Source: Mytilus edulis (taxonomy: Eukaryota; Mollusca; Bivalvia; Mytilida; Mytilidae). Taken from it: a stretch of DNA of 64,000 nt. Positions 34,394 through 46,752 of the stretch are shown one piece after another. Numbering within the stretch: the stretch's first letter is position 1; every line of letters begins with the position of its first letter. The DNA lies in contig NC_092346.1 in the NCBI RefSeq assembly GCF_963676685.1, positions 91,608,255 to 91,672,254 on the forward strand, read 5' to 3'. The translations under genes were made by a program, and so were the position numbers. A model generated the notes under the pieces. That model saw nothing but the letters and a program-made list of their open reading frames with translations. It made no database searches and was not told the origin of the DNA.

Positions 34394-34745
34394 CTGAAAC
34401 ATTTAATATTGAAAACCTGATAATTGGTTACAATATCTGATACCAGGAGAGTAGATCTCAAAATATATGTGATAATACATCTGTTTAGTCAAATATCATT
34501 ATGTTAAACCCAGGTTAAAAAGGAAGTTTACTCACAGTTTTACAGGAGATGAAAAATACTTAGCTCAAGTAAACCAGACAATTTGGAAAATTATATGTTT
34601 CACCCAGATAACCACAATCATATGAAACTCAGATAGACTTACTGTATTTTTCTGCTTAACTTAAAAAAACCAATATTTATTTTATCTTATAATGATAAAT
34701 TCCTATAGACCAGACAATTTGTTTTATCTTACTATGTTAAATTCC

Positions 34746-34751
34746 AATAAA
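34746..34751 (+). terminator. Candidate poly(A) signal of copy B
   Basis: AATAAA 353 bases after the stop codon, in the context TTCCAATAAACTAGAAAATC shared with copy A. No independent evidence of use. Confidence 0.25.
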
Positions 34752-35245
34752 CTAGAAAATCATTTTTGTTAAACATTGACCAGACAGTTTACAATATCTT
34801 TATATACATTTTAATAGATCAAATCCCCCCCCCCCCCAAGCAGTGTTTTACTGAGTAAGGTCCTTTGTCTGATTTGTTTACTGAAGTATTCAATGACATT
34901 AATGTTAAGGATGTACTAAGGTGAAATTAAAAAAATCTAGAATTTAAAATTGATACTATAAGTCAGAAAAGCATTAGTTAAGGAACAAAATAAGCTAAAA
35001 AATAAATTGATAGGTTATGGAGCTCCTTTTCGAGATATTTAATTTTTTTAAAATGGTGGGAAAAGGCTGACTCGGACTTTTACCTTATATTTGCATTGGT
35101 ATTATTTGGGTCTCAAATTGAAAGAAAAGAAATCTTCTTAAATTTGGTAAATGACCTTTTATGAGCTATTGAAGTCGTATATGAAAAGAAAAATGGGTGT
35201 AATGGGGCAAAATACATTTTACAAAAATTCATAAACCTCACTTAA

Positions 35246-35809
35246 GGTAGTTCGGGGGTATACCGCCATCTTGAATTGTACAATCACAGTACATAATCGG
35301 TGTAGTTCTTTGCTCAAATCTGCAAATTTGCACACAGATTTGCAATTTATTGGTAACACTGTTTATTTATATAAAGAAAACTTAGTGATTCATTATCGAA
35401 AATGCTTGATCAAATACCAAATTTTTGTGTTTTTAGAATCAATTTTTCAAATAAGCCATTTAAGGGGAGATAATTATTTTAGTACAAAATTTATACTGGA
35501 CATATAGGGAAATTTTCACAAGTTCGGTGACACCATTTTTTCTTTCTATTTTCTTAAAATATATTATAAAACCTATCTTCTCATATTTTATTTCAAAATT
35601 ATGTCATATAGATTTCTTTTTATGCACAAAAATGTGTTTTTTCATGAACAATCTAAGCAAATTTTGGCAATTTTGAACGACTCGTACCTTGAAAAATAGC
35701 GCGGTGACCCATACTTTTTATTATAAAAAAAAAAAAAGCATAGTAAAATCTTCATTTTGGCAAAGTATTCGAAAATTCTGTCATTTTTTTTCTATACCCC
35801 TGAACTACC
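35246..35809. mobile_element. MITE with TTAA target duplication
   Basis: Termini GGTAGTTCGGGGGTATA and TATACCCCTGAACTACC are inverted repeats with one difference in 17. TTAA flanks both ends (35242-35245 and 35810-35813). Unit A has an uninterrupted CTAA at about 3526-3529, so the empty site is visible. The 564-bp body is AT-rich and has no transposase. TTAA targeting suggests piggyBac-type mobilisation, although the termini do not begin CCC. Confidence 0.85.
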
Positions 35810-37374
35810 TTAAGTACATGTAGGACACCCTTAAGGCATTTTGACATGTTAAAATATTGTGAAAAAAAAAACTTACATTATAATTCAAAAATCTTGTGTT
35901 GTAACAAGCTATAAATGTATATTTGAGTTGAATCATATTTTTTTTATGATCAGTTCATATCTTTTTACAGCATCAAAGATTTACAGAAATATTTTCTTTC
36001 TTTTCCACTTTTGATATTAAATGCCTTGTCCATTACCTTGCTGATCAGTTTTCAACCATTATTAAGTACTGTAAAATCATAAGTACCTTATGGATGTATT
36101 GGCATAGAACATACTTCAGCATAAGAATTGTCAAATATTTTGTGAGTGGGGATGCTTCTAAAAAAGTGCCTTCAAAGGCACACACTTATATTAATCACTT
36201 CAATAGTCAGTCTAATACGAAATTTTGCACCACTCCAAATTACTCTAGGTACTTTCCTATTTTACTGAGATATGTTGAAATATTTGTTATAGGTCATTTG
36301 AAAGATTTGAGTTTTATTTCACCTGGATATACATATGTCTACATACAATTTTAATGATATTTAAGCTACACTTAGTGAGAGATTAATACTATATATGCAT
36401 CTGTCCTTCAAATTTGGTTTAAAGATATAAAATTTGTTGAACCCACGACTTTTTACTATATTTTAAAGATAAATTTGTGTTCAGGGCCTCGCTTATATTG
36501 AATTTTAGTAAAAACTATATAAAAGGGAATAAATATACACATTTTTTTTAAATATTTACTACCTTATTATGTCCCAGTAAGTCCCTTTTTTTGGTCTTTT
36601 AGCTTTATAAGAAACACATCTAACTGTTAATAAACTTTTCCGCTTGAAACATGGTAGCATAATGGATGCCAAACATATCCTTACATAAGGTGTACTTTCC
36701 ATTTGAAACTGACAAAAATAGTATTATTGTTTAAATGTATTTAAGGTCCAGGTAGTTTTCACAGAGTATGTTTTGTTTGAATGTATTTTTGTACCAGGTA
36801 GTTTTCATTGGGCATGTTTTTTTTTAATTCATATTGAAATGCTGTAGAAATGTTATTTGTTTTGTTTATATTGTTTAATTTTTTTGCATATATATTTATA
36901 TTAAAAGATTACAAGATAGAATTTGTATTTCTATGTGATATCATAAATGTAAATCTGAAGGTGACTAACTAAGCTGTGAGCATTGGTTTAGTTTTGAGGC
37001 TTGTTCATTTGAAAGATAACTAATGAGAAAAAAATGACATTATAAAATGTAGATAATAGGACTATTTGACCTTTGTAAATAATGCCAAACTTAGTAGGTG
37101 GCTCTACTTCTTTAACATGGAAATAAAAAAGGATTCCACAGATAAAGCTAACTAGGTTTTCATACCTTGACTTACACACAGAAATCGGCAATGAATGTAG
37201 GTTGAAAACTTAACCTTACCATAAAAAGAATGACTAATTTACTTATTGTGAATGTTCCATTTAATGTAGCCACAGTCTACTACCACTTCATATATAAACT
37301 GATAGATATATACAGAAGTAAACGTTTCTTTCAATTGAGACAATATTATACAACTTCCGTTTCTTATCCATCAT

Positions 37375-37830
37375 TTTTGGAAAGTTTGCTATAGCTTGCT
37401 ATTGCTACTTTCCTTAGGCGTCGGCCTCAAACTTTCGGTTGACAGATTATCGCAATATATTCTGCTCCGATATAGTGTAGTACTAGTGTTTGAGATCTGA
37501 TACTTGGAAGATTCTTTTAAAATTTTGAGTTACTACTGTTTTGACTGAAAAAATTACAGCTTGAATAAAAAAGAAATGAATGTTCACCGACGATTCAGAT
37601 GAATTTAACTTCATTTTAAAAATGAGTATCACAAACACTACTTCGCGGATCTGCCATGCACTGAAGAGAAAATCACAAGAAATCTACGCGAGATTGCGTT
37701 TTCATTCATTCATGAATATTTCATGAATGAACATTTTCCCGCTCTACGTTTACCTGTTTACTATATGTACGTACGTAAACGTGGTAAAATCCCGAGAGTA
37801 TCAAAAGAATCGGGAATGACTGATTAAAAT
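37375..37830. repeat. Segment duplicated at 9384-10060
   Basis: Matches GAAAGTTTGCTATAGCTTGC, GTAGTACT(A/G)GTGTTTGA, TATCACAAACACTA and TCATGAATGAACATTTT in order. It continues the A/B duplication after the insertion seen in unit A. No exon supported. Confidence 0.7.
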
Positions 37831-37943
37831 GCGAGAACAAGTTGACGTTTTGACCAAGCCGTCGGATATAATTGAAAAGTGATAAGTGATATAAACAAAA
37901 CATAGGTGAAAGAATATAAAATACTTAATTAAAATTAAATTAT

Positions 37944-38451
37944 ATGTCTAACGTCTCACGCCAAGGACGAGTAAAGGTATATACCGGATTTGATAAAAAA
38001 AATTATTAAAAAAATGCATTGTTTTTATCTAAACATCGATCGGAAGATTTTGATGCCAAAAATCATTTGAAAACTCAATTCCGTTATTTAAATACTAATG
38101 TGGATATAAGGAACTTTACTCGTTCAACATGCTCAAGTGGATCAAACTGACAGCAGAAAAACGTTGACCCAACGTCAGTTCTTCTTCAGTCTTCTTCCAA
38201 TAATTTACATCGTACCACTGGTGTATTATTGTAAATTCGTATCATATAGCATCCGCATTAAAAGCAACCGAGTCAGCATCTACTTCTTCGAATATTATAG
38301 CTCAGGGTATCAAGACAAGTTCTGTAGAAATAATTAATGATGTGTATCCTTTGGCTAAAATGGCTGCATTTTCACCTCTAAACTTAGATAGATTACAGAC
38401 AAACCTGTGCATCTGGAAAAGTTTTAAGGCATACCATGCCCTATATAAATA
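37944..38451 (+). pseudogene. Decayed ORF, possibly of a mobile element
   Basis: ATG at 37944 opens MSNVSRQGRVKVYTGFDKKN, stop, then the same frame continues (FLSKHRSEDFDAKNHLKTQF and on) to a second stop near 38149. After one frameshift a further open stretch of more than 70 codons, with SASTSSNIIAQGIKTSS, ends at TAG 38449. Composition is protein-like and Ser/Thr-rich. I do not recognise it; a gag-like part of a DIRS or similar element is a guess. Not found elsewhere in the window. Confidence 0.35.
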
Positions 38452-38764
38452 GATTTCAATTGCTTTGTCATCCAAACACAGAGGCAATGATTACCGTAAT
38501 ATATCAAATCAAATGGCTAAAAACAAAAATTCTCAAATGTAATTTACTCATAAGACAATGCTTAATTTCACAGCAACTAAAATGTGTTACAGGTTATAAG
38601 CACCTCTATGAATCTAGTGTATTTAATTTTTTTATTCCTGTGGTCATACTGCTGTTGTTATGCTCCCACCGTATTGAGTTTTATCCTTGTTCTGCTGTAA
38701 ATATGTACGTCCTTCTCTTACTTGTACGTACATGTACCTCCGTACATCCCAAAATTCGTTTCTA

Positions 38765-39500
38765 TTACTTTAGTTTGCCTGAACCAAATTGTATGAAACT
38801 TATACGCAATGCTTATAACCACAATTCACAAGTCAAGTTTGAATTTTAGTTGCGTCACTTTTCTAGCGTTTTATGCTACTTCACAAATAGGAAAGTTTCT
38901 GGAAATTTTAGTTTCTGAACTCTAACTTTAATTTGTCTTAACCAAATGCTATGAATCTTATACACACTGCTCATTACCACAAACATTGATCAAGTTTGAA
39001 TTTTGGTGGCGATAGTTATATAATTTTAGAGTTATGCCCCTCGTTTCAGTTATCTAACTTTAGTTCGCTCAACCAAATGTTATAAAACTTATACATTGTA
39101 ATACTTTTAACAATAAAACAAAGATCAAGTTTGGATTTTGGTGGAGTAATTTTTACTGCTCTAGGGTTGTGCCTCGTTACAAATGGAACCAGATGCTCCG
39201 CTGGGCACATCTTTATACGACCACAGAGGTCGAATCCCTGAACAGTTAGGGCAAGTATGGACACAACATTCAAGCTTGATATAGCTCTGAATTTGGATTG
39301 CAATCAAATTTTTGACATAATATATAGGTTTCTGACACAAAAAAATGTCAAGATCTTACAAATCTATTGCGCAAAACTGTGTAATTAGAATGTATACACA
39401 ATGCTTATTACCCCATAACTCAGATCAAGTACACATTTTGGTAGCCTCACATTTACAGTTCTTGAGTTGTGACCCTTTATAACATTAATGCTAGCGGGGG
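38765..39500 (+). repeat. Dispersed repeat with about 150-bp internal units
   Basis: Units marked by CCAAATG(C/T)TATGAATCTTAT-like and CAAGTTTGAATTTTGGTGGC occur near 38785, 38945, 39075 and 39385. A TATACGACCACAGAGGTCGA block at 39215 is inserted between them, and the whole ends GCGGGGGCATCA. Familiar from mussel sequence. The 137-codon ORF at 38436 runs into it and is not a gene. Confidence 0.75.
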
Positions 39501-40639
39501 CATCATTTTTGTCCAAAGGAATGTTCCCTATTTTTGATAAAAAGCCTTTAATATAAATTCACTTTCATTACAGTTTTACTTATTGATTTAAGTTACTGTA
39601 AGTAACTGTCTTATTTATAAAAAAAAGGATGCAGTATTTTTTGCAAAGAACCAATGCTATCCAAAAGAGTTCAAAGGAGGAAAATGTATTAATAACTATA
39701 GGCCACCATATGGTCGTCAAAAAATGAGAAATATTTGTACCATATACATGTAGAAAGCTATAAAAGGCCCCGATAGGAAACATGTGAAGCAATTCAAACA
39801 AAAAAACTTACGTGTTAATTTACTAAAAACAAATATGAAGGATTTAAACCAATAGAAAAATACTAATTCACAGGCCCTTGATGTTGACATGGCATGGGTA
39901 CTTAAAAAGAAATTAACAGAGATTTCCGTATATTTCAATATTTTAGATCTACAGTTTTAGGTTGCAATAGAAAATATCAAAACTTTTTATGACAAACATG
40001 AAAAAAGTGATTTTTGATAATTACTGACGAGGCAATGGTTTAGTTTAAAACATCCAAGCTGTGATGAAATACATTTTTGAAATAATACACGTCTATAACC
40101 TTTTTGGAATAATACACAGCTACAGTTGCAAACTTTCCAGAGGTGCTATCCAGCACTTTGATTGTCATATTTCACTGATAGAGGGTCACAGATTATCGGT
40201 AAGCTTTTGATCCAAGGCTTCTCTATGGTCAAGCTGATGTCATCTGTTTGATCTTGTGGATGCTACCATGGCTTGGTTTATTGTTAAGGCAATATATGTG
40301 TAACTTAAGGTTTGAAGTTCTTCCTTCTACTCATGGTTTTAATTTTTTGTTTTGTAGATTGGTTAAACACTATACGAAATTCATCAGTGTATAAAAAGAT
40401 AATGCTATGTAACAATTATAGAAGACCTCCCCTAAATTAAATAGGATCCATGCAGTGTACTGTAATACTTCAAATTTTCAAATAAATCTACTAAGAATCT
40501 TGACATTTGTGTTTCCAAACCTCATATTGACCACTTGGACAATTAAAAAACATCAGAAATACTAGACCCTTACTTTTATTAAGTTTAGAGAAAGGACAAA
40601 ATGTTTGTTGAATGCCACGAGTGGAGTGCTAAATGCAAT
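39501..40639. other. AT-rich sequence, nothing recognised
   Basis: No exon, RNA gene or repeat family that I can support. Short ORFs on the minus strand (39580-39938) have no protein-like features. Confidence 0.4.
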
Positions 40640-41600
40640 ATAAGGAGATAGCTTGACTCAAATACAGAAGACTTTAATTATCCAGACGTTTCCTGAGATA
40701 ACGAAGGAGAAAACGACCGAAACAAGGGCACAGTATAATTCAGAAATAAAGAATAAGCTATTGCATATAACAAGATCACAACCTAGACCAATGTGTGAAG
40801 CCAACCCGCAAAACAACATTATATGGTTAGCATTTACCACAAATACAAATATGATGAGGAAAATATTGACTGAATATGGAATGAATGACCACCAGCCAGT
40901 AGTCATCGATAAAGAAATAAACACCAAACCCCACTTGAACCACACAGAAAAGTATTATTGTATTCTATAAGGCAACATGCTAGTAGTAAGAAATGAACTG
41001 AAAGAATGATACAAAGAATTAAGTGAACGAAACGCAGTAAATCAGTTGACCTATGCTGATACCCAATTAAATCCATTTTAACAACGCTTATGTATGAACA
41101 CATACTTTCAAAGATGTGCAGTAGATGGGATATAACATGGCTGATTAAAGTTGTAAGAGGCCTTAAGCTTTAGAAGCAAAGGGGTTTTAGTCCCAAAAGT
41201 GAAAAGAGCACAAAAAAGAAAGGACTGGCAACACTTGAAAGATCTCTGAGAAAGCAATAAAAGCGCTGTTCCTTTGCTTTTTGTGTGTTTTTTGCTGTGC
41301 ATGTACTGGTTTAGTGTCATGGCTGAATACCCCATATCCGTTGTTTTTCTATAATACAACAAATGAAATGAAATACCAGAAATACATAAAATTTTTACTG
41401 GAAATTGAAATGATAAATAAACAAAAACTCACTCCTCAAAGGAGGAAAATGCAAGAGATTGTAGTCATACATAAAATAAGCCAAGCGAGATAATAATGGG
41501 GAGTCAACGCTCAATGTTAATTGAGTAATTCCGGACAGTAGCAAACAGAAAGCAACCCAGTTCGAATCGATTATCACGGACTAAGATATGGATACTTTAC
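40640..41600 (+). mobile_element. Unidentified element, copy 1 (decayed ORF)
   Basis: Contains a 105-codon reading frame (40653-40970) with TRAQYNSEIKNKLLHITRSQ and MRKILTEYGMNDHQPVVIDK, then frames broken by stops (SERNAVNQLTYADTQLNP). A second diverged copy in the same orientation is at 47740-48560, so it is a repeat and not a single-copy gene. Family not recognised. A Ser/Gln-rich open frame at 41588-41815 may be its continuation. Confidence 0.5.
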
Positions 41601-42629
41601 CAGATCTCGAAAAGGCAATTGCCCCCAGCCATCAGCAACACCAAAATCAGCGAAGTAGTAGCCAAACTACTGAAAATGTTAACCCAATGAAGGTAAATGA
41701 CACAGGTCAATTATTATGCAAGATACTGAAAACAACTGTCAACGATATAGCTCTATATCTGAAGAACACATTTAGTAACACATGTAAAGCTATACCCGTT
41801 AAAAAAACTGGCTAATGGCGAACAGCATTGCATTGTAAAAAAAAAAGGAACCGAAGCAAGTCATTGTTGATTTGAACAAAGACTTTTTAAAATAAGGTTA
41901 TTATCAATGAATGATTAAATATATAGTTCAAGAAAAAAGGAAAATTACTTATGAAAAGAGACTAACCAGTTTTAGTTTTGTCGTTAAGATAGATGTCGTG
42001 AAGAAATTGTGTATGAAAAAATTAGTACATGTGTATGAAATAATACACTATTTTCTTTTTTTCTTATCTTAGGAAGTACAGATGAAGTACAACAATTAAA
42101 ACGAGAAATCTATGATAAAGATAAGGTAAGGAGTATAAGGACATATTACTGTATTCACCACTGTTTTGGTTATAAATGAAATTGAACTTCAGTCTTGTTT
42201 TCTGACACTTTCATGTTAATTTTCTTTTGCTACTTGATTGAAAAGTATTACAACAGTGCTTGCCTATGGATTAAACACATAATTACAGATAAAGCATGTC
42301 TGAACTTTGTGAAAGACTTATTTTTGAAGTTTTGTACTATAAGACGCCGATGAAGATGCCTAAAACTAACTACACTAGTAGTAAACAGTTGCTAATCTAA
42401 CAAAGAAAGTTTTATCATATTTCAAACTAAACTTTCATCTTGTTTCTTGTTTCATAAAACAATTGCTTCCAATTGGAGGATTAAATCATTTCTTGCATTT
42501 TTTTCTATATAATACAGGATATACCTGCAGCTCATTTAGAGGATCTGTTTTACTCAGAACAAAAAGTAGTCTTGGGTATAATTGGTGGGATCAGAACTGA
42601 TGTCGAGTAAGTAATTCTATAGATATAAA

Positions 42630-42900
42630 AAGATGCAGTCTGAGGGCCAATGAGACAACTCTCTATCCAAGTCACAATTTGTGAAAGTAACTATTATAGT
42701 TCAAAGTTAGGTCTTCAACAAGAAGCCTTGGCTCACACCGAACAGCCAGCTGTAAAGGGCCCCAAAATAACTAGTGTAAAACCATCCAAACGGGAAAACC
42801 AATTGTCTAATCTATATAAAAACAAGGAACAAGAAACATTTATGAACCACATCAACAAACAACAACCACTGAACATCAGGTTCCTGACTTAGGACAGGTA
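42630..42900 (+). repeat. Dispersed repeat insertion in copy C intron
   Basis: AGGGCCAATGAGACAACTCTC, then AAAGTTAGGTCTTCAACAAG and CATCAGGTTCCTGACTTAGG: a common mussel repeat, absent from the matching copy B intron near 22980. The overlapping 80-codon ORF is part of it. Confidence 0.7.
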
Positions 42901-43047
42901 CAATCAAATGCATTGGTTTTAATAGGTAACAGCCCTTACCCTTATAATAGTGTAACATCACAACTTAGAAAGACACACTATAAAATATCAAATGAAATGG
43001 CTTAACTCAATAAGCTATTTAAACATCCTTAACTTTCAAATGTTTGA

Positions 43048-43222
43048 GTGTTGCTGATGAAGGGTAATCCAAGAAAGCTCTTTTGACAAACCAAATTTAT
43101 GCCCTTTTGTTTTCATTTGCCAGTACTTGTTCGAACACCACTGCTGGTGGACTGTTAGTTCTCCCTAGGGTATCATCTCAGAAGTAAGTGTTTAGGTCCA
43201 GACATCATTTATAACATATCAT
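43048..43222 (+). repeat. Old relative of the retrozyme repeat, in copy C intron
   Basis: TTGCTGATGAAGGGTAATCC and AAGAAAGC are followed by CACCACTGCTGGTGGA and AGGGTATCATCTCAGAAGT. It is the orthologous relic of 23031-23212. The helix next to GAAA does not close properly, so it is not called a ribozyme. Confidence 0.5.
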
Positions 43223-44247
43223 TTTAACTCACCTACAACTCTTTTTATAATAAATCTTACGATTAAAATTGATCGTAAGTTATACTGAAATGTGTATGAC
43301 TTATGAGTATTTTTACTCTTAAATTTTTTTGTGAAAAGAGCCAGAGGCCCATAGAAACTTCCAGAGCCATCTATAGGTCAAGCAACAATCTTCATCATTC
43401 AAGGTTCTAAATATAATATCTCAAGTACCTGACCCACATCAATTTGAGAATCGGCATGAATTGTATCTAGTAAAGGTATGGTTCGGAAAAATGTGAAGTT
43501 GCGACAATTAGGTGTAAGACCCTTAACTTTAAGTTTTTGCTGTACAGGCATATACACAGCTGATGCTATATATTTGTAATATAGTTAGGTGTGGTTATGC
43601 TGCACACATTGGCAGTAAATTTTTTTAATATATTTTCTTATTTTACAGTATTTTAAGTGAAAAGTTTTACATAGAAGAAGAACATATCAAGGATCCAGAT
43701 TTTGTTAAATTGACAAAATATATCGATAAGATTTAGAACAGTGCTACTGAGGGAAGGCTTGCTATCATAAAGAACATGCTACCACCACACTATACATACT
43801 ATGACAGGGTAAATTAACCTTACTCTAACTTACTAAACAAATAGACAAAGTATGTAAGGTATACTAAGTGAGGAAGATAGACAGAAGATGGGAAATTCAA
43901 AACACAAGTCAAAGGAAACTGACAATGACATGACAAAAAATAAGACAACCAAAAGATATACACAAAACAATGCATATAAACTAAAGATTGAGCAACATAA
44001 ACCCATCAAAAACTAAGAGTAATCTGAGTAGGAATTTGTTGCATAAAATTTATTGTTGAGTGTAGGATTGAATTTATTTCACTTGTGAAGTGTTTTTTTT
44101 TTTGTAGGAACTAAAAGTAAGAAAATTAAGAAAATTGTCTAAAGCAGCATCAGTACCCCAAATGATGTAAGTTGATTTACTAACAAACTTATTTATTATT
44201 ATTTAAGGTTACAAGGAAAGTTTGGTAGTGGATACATAAGATATTAA

Positions 44248-44950
44248 CCCTTACCATACTGAATTGTTTTCAGAAATTGTCTAAATTTCTAGTATTTGCA
44301 AAAATATGCAAATGATATGCAAACGAGCTGTACCCTGATGCTGATGCATACTGATTGCAATAAATCTAAGATAGACGGGGTAGGGTGGTCGGGGTGGGGA
44401 GGTGGGGAATGGTGGGCTTGAATGTGCCCCAAAGATGGTCCTCAGATGCAAAAAGCGTCAATTTTGATGTTTTTTCGTTCTTTTTCTCCACCTGTAAGTC
44501 CGAAAGATGCTAATAGATGCATCCATCTGTAGTTTTTATGTAAAGTGGATCCCAGTGAACACTGTTATCACAACAGTTGTTAGGTCGGAGTGAAACTGAT
44601 CTTGGATCGTCAGTGTTAAGAAAGTCATTTGCACCAAAATTTACAAAATTTCCGATTTTTTCCGATTTTGAACTTTAACTCTTAACTCAGTGTTCCAGAC
44701 CTCGAAGGTAAGCCCAACCCTCCAAAAAACCAAATTTTGTCCGATATCAAATTTTGAATTTCGTATTTGAGCTCAAAATCAATATTAAAAGTGAGAAAAA
44801 TGACAATCAATAGTGTCAGATTGAGGAAAAGTGCATACACTACGAATTACATGGCATTACGATGCCTTCCAAATGTATGGAGCGCCATTGATGCCAAAGT
44901 AACGGTGGTTTGGGTACGGCCGTAATATTGCGGCCCCCGCACGACAAGGG
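44248..44950. mobile_element. piggyBac-like MITE, TTAA-flanked, with G-quadruplex motif
   Basis: TTAA at 44244-44247 and 44951-44954 flanks ends reading CCCTTACC and ACAAGGG, that is, TTAACCCTT at both ends read inward. That matches the TTAA-CCC termini of piggyBac elements. Copy B has no such insert in the same intron (24717-25134). A G-rich run at 44378-44410 (GGGG, GGG, GGGG and GGGG separated by 1-5 bases) fits a quadruplex motif. No ORF. Confidence 0.75.
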
Positions 44951-45768
44951 TTAATGAATTTATTTAGAAATGAAAATGCATGCAGAAACTTAGTGGCTAT
45001 AATACAATGTTGGAACTTGAACCTTTGGTCAGATCTTTTCCATTATTTGTTTACCCCCTTCATGGAAAATTAATTCCCTTTTAATTCATAAATGCAAAAC
45101 TATGTGAAATGTGCACTGGGTTAGTGATGTGGTTTTTTTTAAACTGGCATCAATGGTGTCATTGTTGTACCAACCTCTTTTATATACGTTTGTTGCTCAT
45201 TATCTATAATTTTCTTGTCTATTCTCCACACTTAAACATGTGCACCGACCTCCAGAGATTAATAGGACACCACTACCTACAATTGGTGCTGCACTGGGAA
45301 CATTAGGTAGTAAGACCAGCAATGGACTAATTACCTGCAGTATACCAGAAACAAGAAAGTTAGATGTTGTTTGTATGTATTAAAAATAAACTGTGTATAT
45401 GGATATTTTCTCTAGACAGTATTTTACAACTTTCCCATTTGTGAAATTCATTGGTGTCTACTGTCATCTCCATATATTCCATATATCCTACATATTTTCT
45501 TTAATTTGAAATTTCTACTGAAGACCATACTGATTCTTTCGGACAGAGAGATGTAACAACCTCAACTTTGGTTGAAAAGTATTTCTTTTTTTTCCTTTCT
45601 CCGATATTATTCATTAAAAGTAGTCATGTGTCTAGTAGAGACAAATGATAGTTCAATCAGAATCACTAGCAGTTAACCAATGTGCATAAATGGCAAAGAT
45701 CCATTAGGAAAGGACAACTCAAGGCAAAAAAATAATTTAAAACTGAGGAAATTGTATGACCTAAAGAC

Positions 45769-45819
45769 CAGGTATGCTGACAGTGTTAGCAACTCCTGCT
45801 ATGGATAGACCACCTTCCA
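45769..45819 (+). repeat. Single diverged unit of the 49-bp minisatellite
   Basis: Aligns without gaps to one copy B unit plus the shared two bases (CAGGT, AGCA, CTGCTA and CACCT blocks; about 70% by my count). It sits between the same flanks: AACTGAGG(G)AATTG upstream, GATCAACCAATT downstream. It looks like the pre-expansion state. Confidence 0.75.
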
Positions 45820-46752
45820 TACAGATCTTTACTCATGTCATTTTGAGGATTTTGGTATGACAGATCAGATGACTAATATGGTATCTCAACATCTAAGCCC
45901 AGGCCTTGGAGTCATAAATCTTTTGAGTCATTTTTTTGTACTCATACTCCAAAATCAACCATTCAAAATACTGGATTTCATGTTTTGAGCATGATTTTTT
46001 ATGTTCCAAGCACCGAGCAAAGTTGTATGACTCCAATCCATGGAAAACATGTTGCTAGTAGTTTAAATCACGTACACATAGTTCAGATCAACCAATTCTT
46101 GATGGTGACTGTAAAACTTATATATGATGTCTATTTTAGACATTCTGCTAAATAACTCTGTTTGAGCAGTATCAACATTTGCACAATAAAGATTGTTATA
46201 TCTACCAGATATGTTGTTTTATTTATTTAATTCAATAAATTAATGCTTGGATTAATTAGTATGTTAATTGTATTAACATATGGAGTAATAGTATACTGAT
46301 GAAGGGCTTTATTTTTTTTTGTATTTTCATGATTTAAATGTTTTCAATTTTGTCTTTTTACTGATCTAGTTGAATTTCATTACAGGTGAGAATCCAGTGA
46401 TAACTAATCCAAGTACAGGTAGAATCAACAGTATGGTATACCTCATGCACTTCCCTCATATGGCACAAAATTTTGTAAGTATGTACTATGTAGTCACCAC
46501 AAATGTAAACATATAATATAAGAATGCTATTTTATAAGCTTATTATCTTATTTAATTGTTATTTTCAAAAGGTAAATATTGCAAACATTTTTTAAAACAT
46601 ACTTTAAAATGTTGTTTTCTTACAAAATTTAAATCATTGTGATTAAATCAAGACAGTTTCTGTCATTGCTGTTTTGTTTATTTGCTTTTTAATAATTATC
46701 CAAGAAAAGCAAATGTTAAGTCTGATTCGGCTTTTTAACTATTTTGATCTGA

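Larger units (their letters stand above)
32030..37321. repeat. Segmental duplication unit B (pairs with 1-5083)
   Basis: Same order as unit A, from GACATTATCTGTTGGT near 32043 to AAACTGATAGATATATACAG at about 37300. It contains the last two exons of copy B. Unit-specific inserts are 33157-33477 and 35246-35809; the MITE of unit A is absent. A run of 13 C at 34825-34837 replaces TTTTTCCC of unit A. Confidence 0.9.
42073..46474 (+). pseudogene. Copy C: decayed middle fragment of the EF-hand/CaaX gene
   Basis: Six exons match copy B exons 6-11: 42073-42125, 42518-42606, 43649-43808, 44108-44166, 45248-45372 and 46386-46474. Breaks: TAT to TAG at 43734-43736 inside the longest exon, and the acceptor of the fifth exon changed (TTTCAG to GCACCG). 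Indels are all multiples of three: +6 (CCTGCA) in exon 2; +3 and net -9 in exon 5. The first, coiled-coil exons and the EF-hand/CaaX exons are missing. Homology to copy B, introns included, runs from about 41885 to 47712. Probably not functional; a short truncated product cannot be excluded. Confidence 0.85.

Noticed and set aside
38436..38849. 137-codon ORF, longest on the plus strand in its region
   Set aside because: Its second half is the dispersed repeat at 38765-39500 and the first half shows no protein-like pattern; no splice or start context.
43048..43085. Hammerhead candidate CTGATGA ... GAAA in copy C intron
   Set aside because: The bases flanking GAAA do not pair with those after CTGATGA, and no stem I is formed; kept only as a relic repeat.
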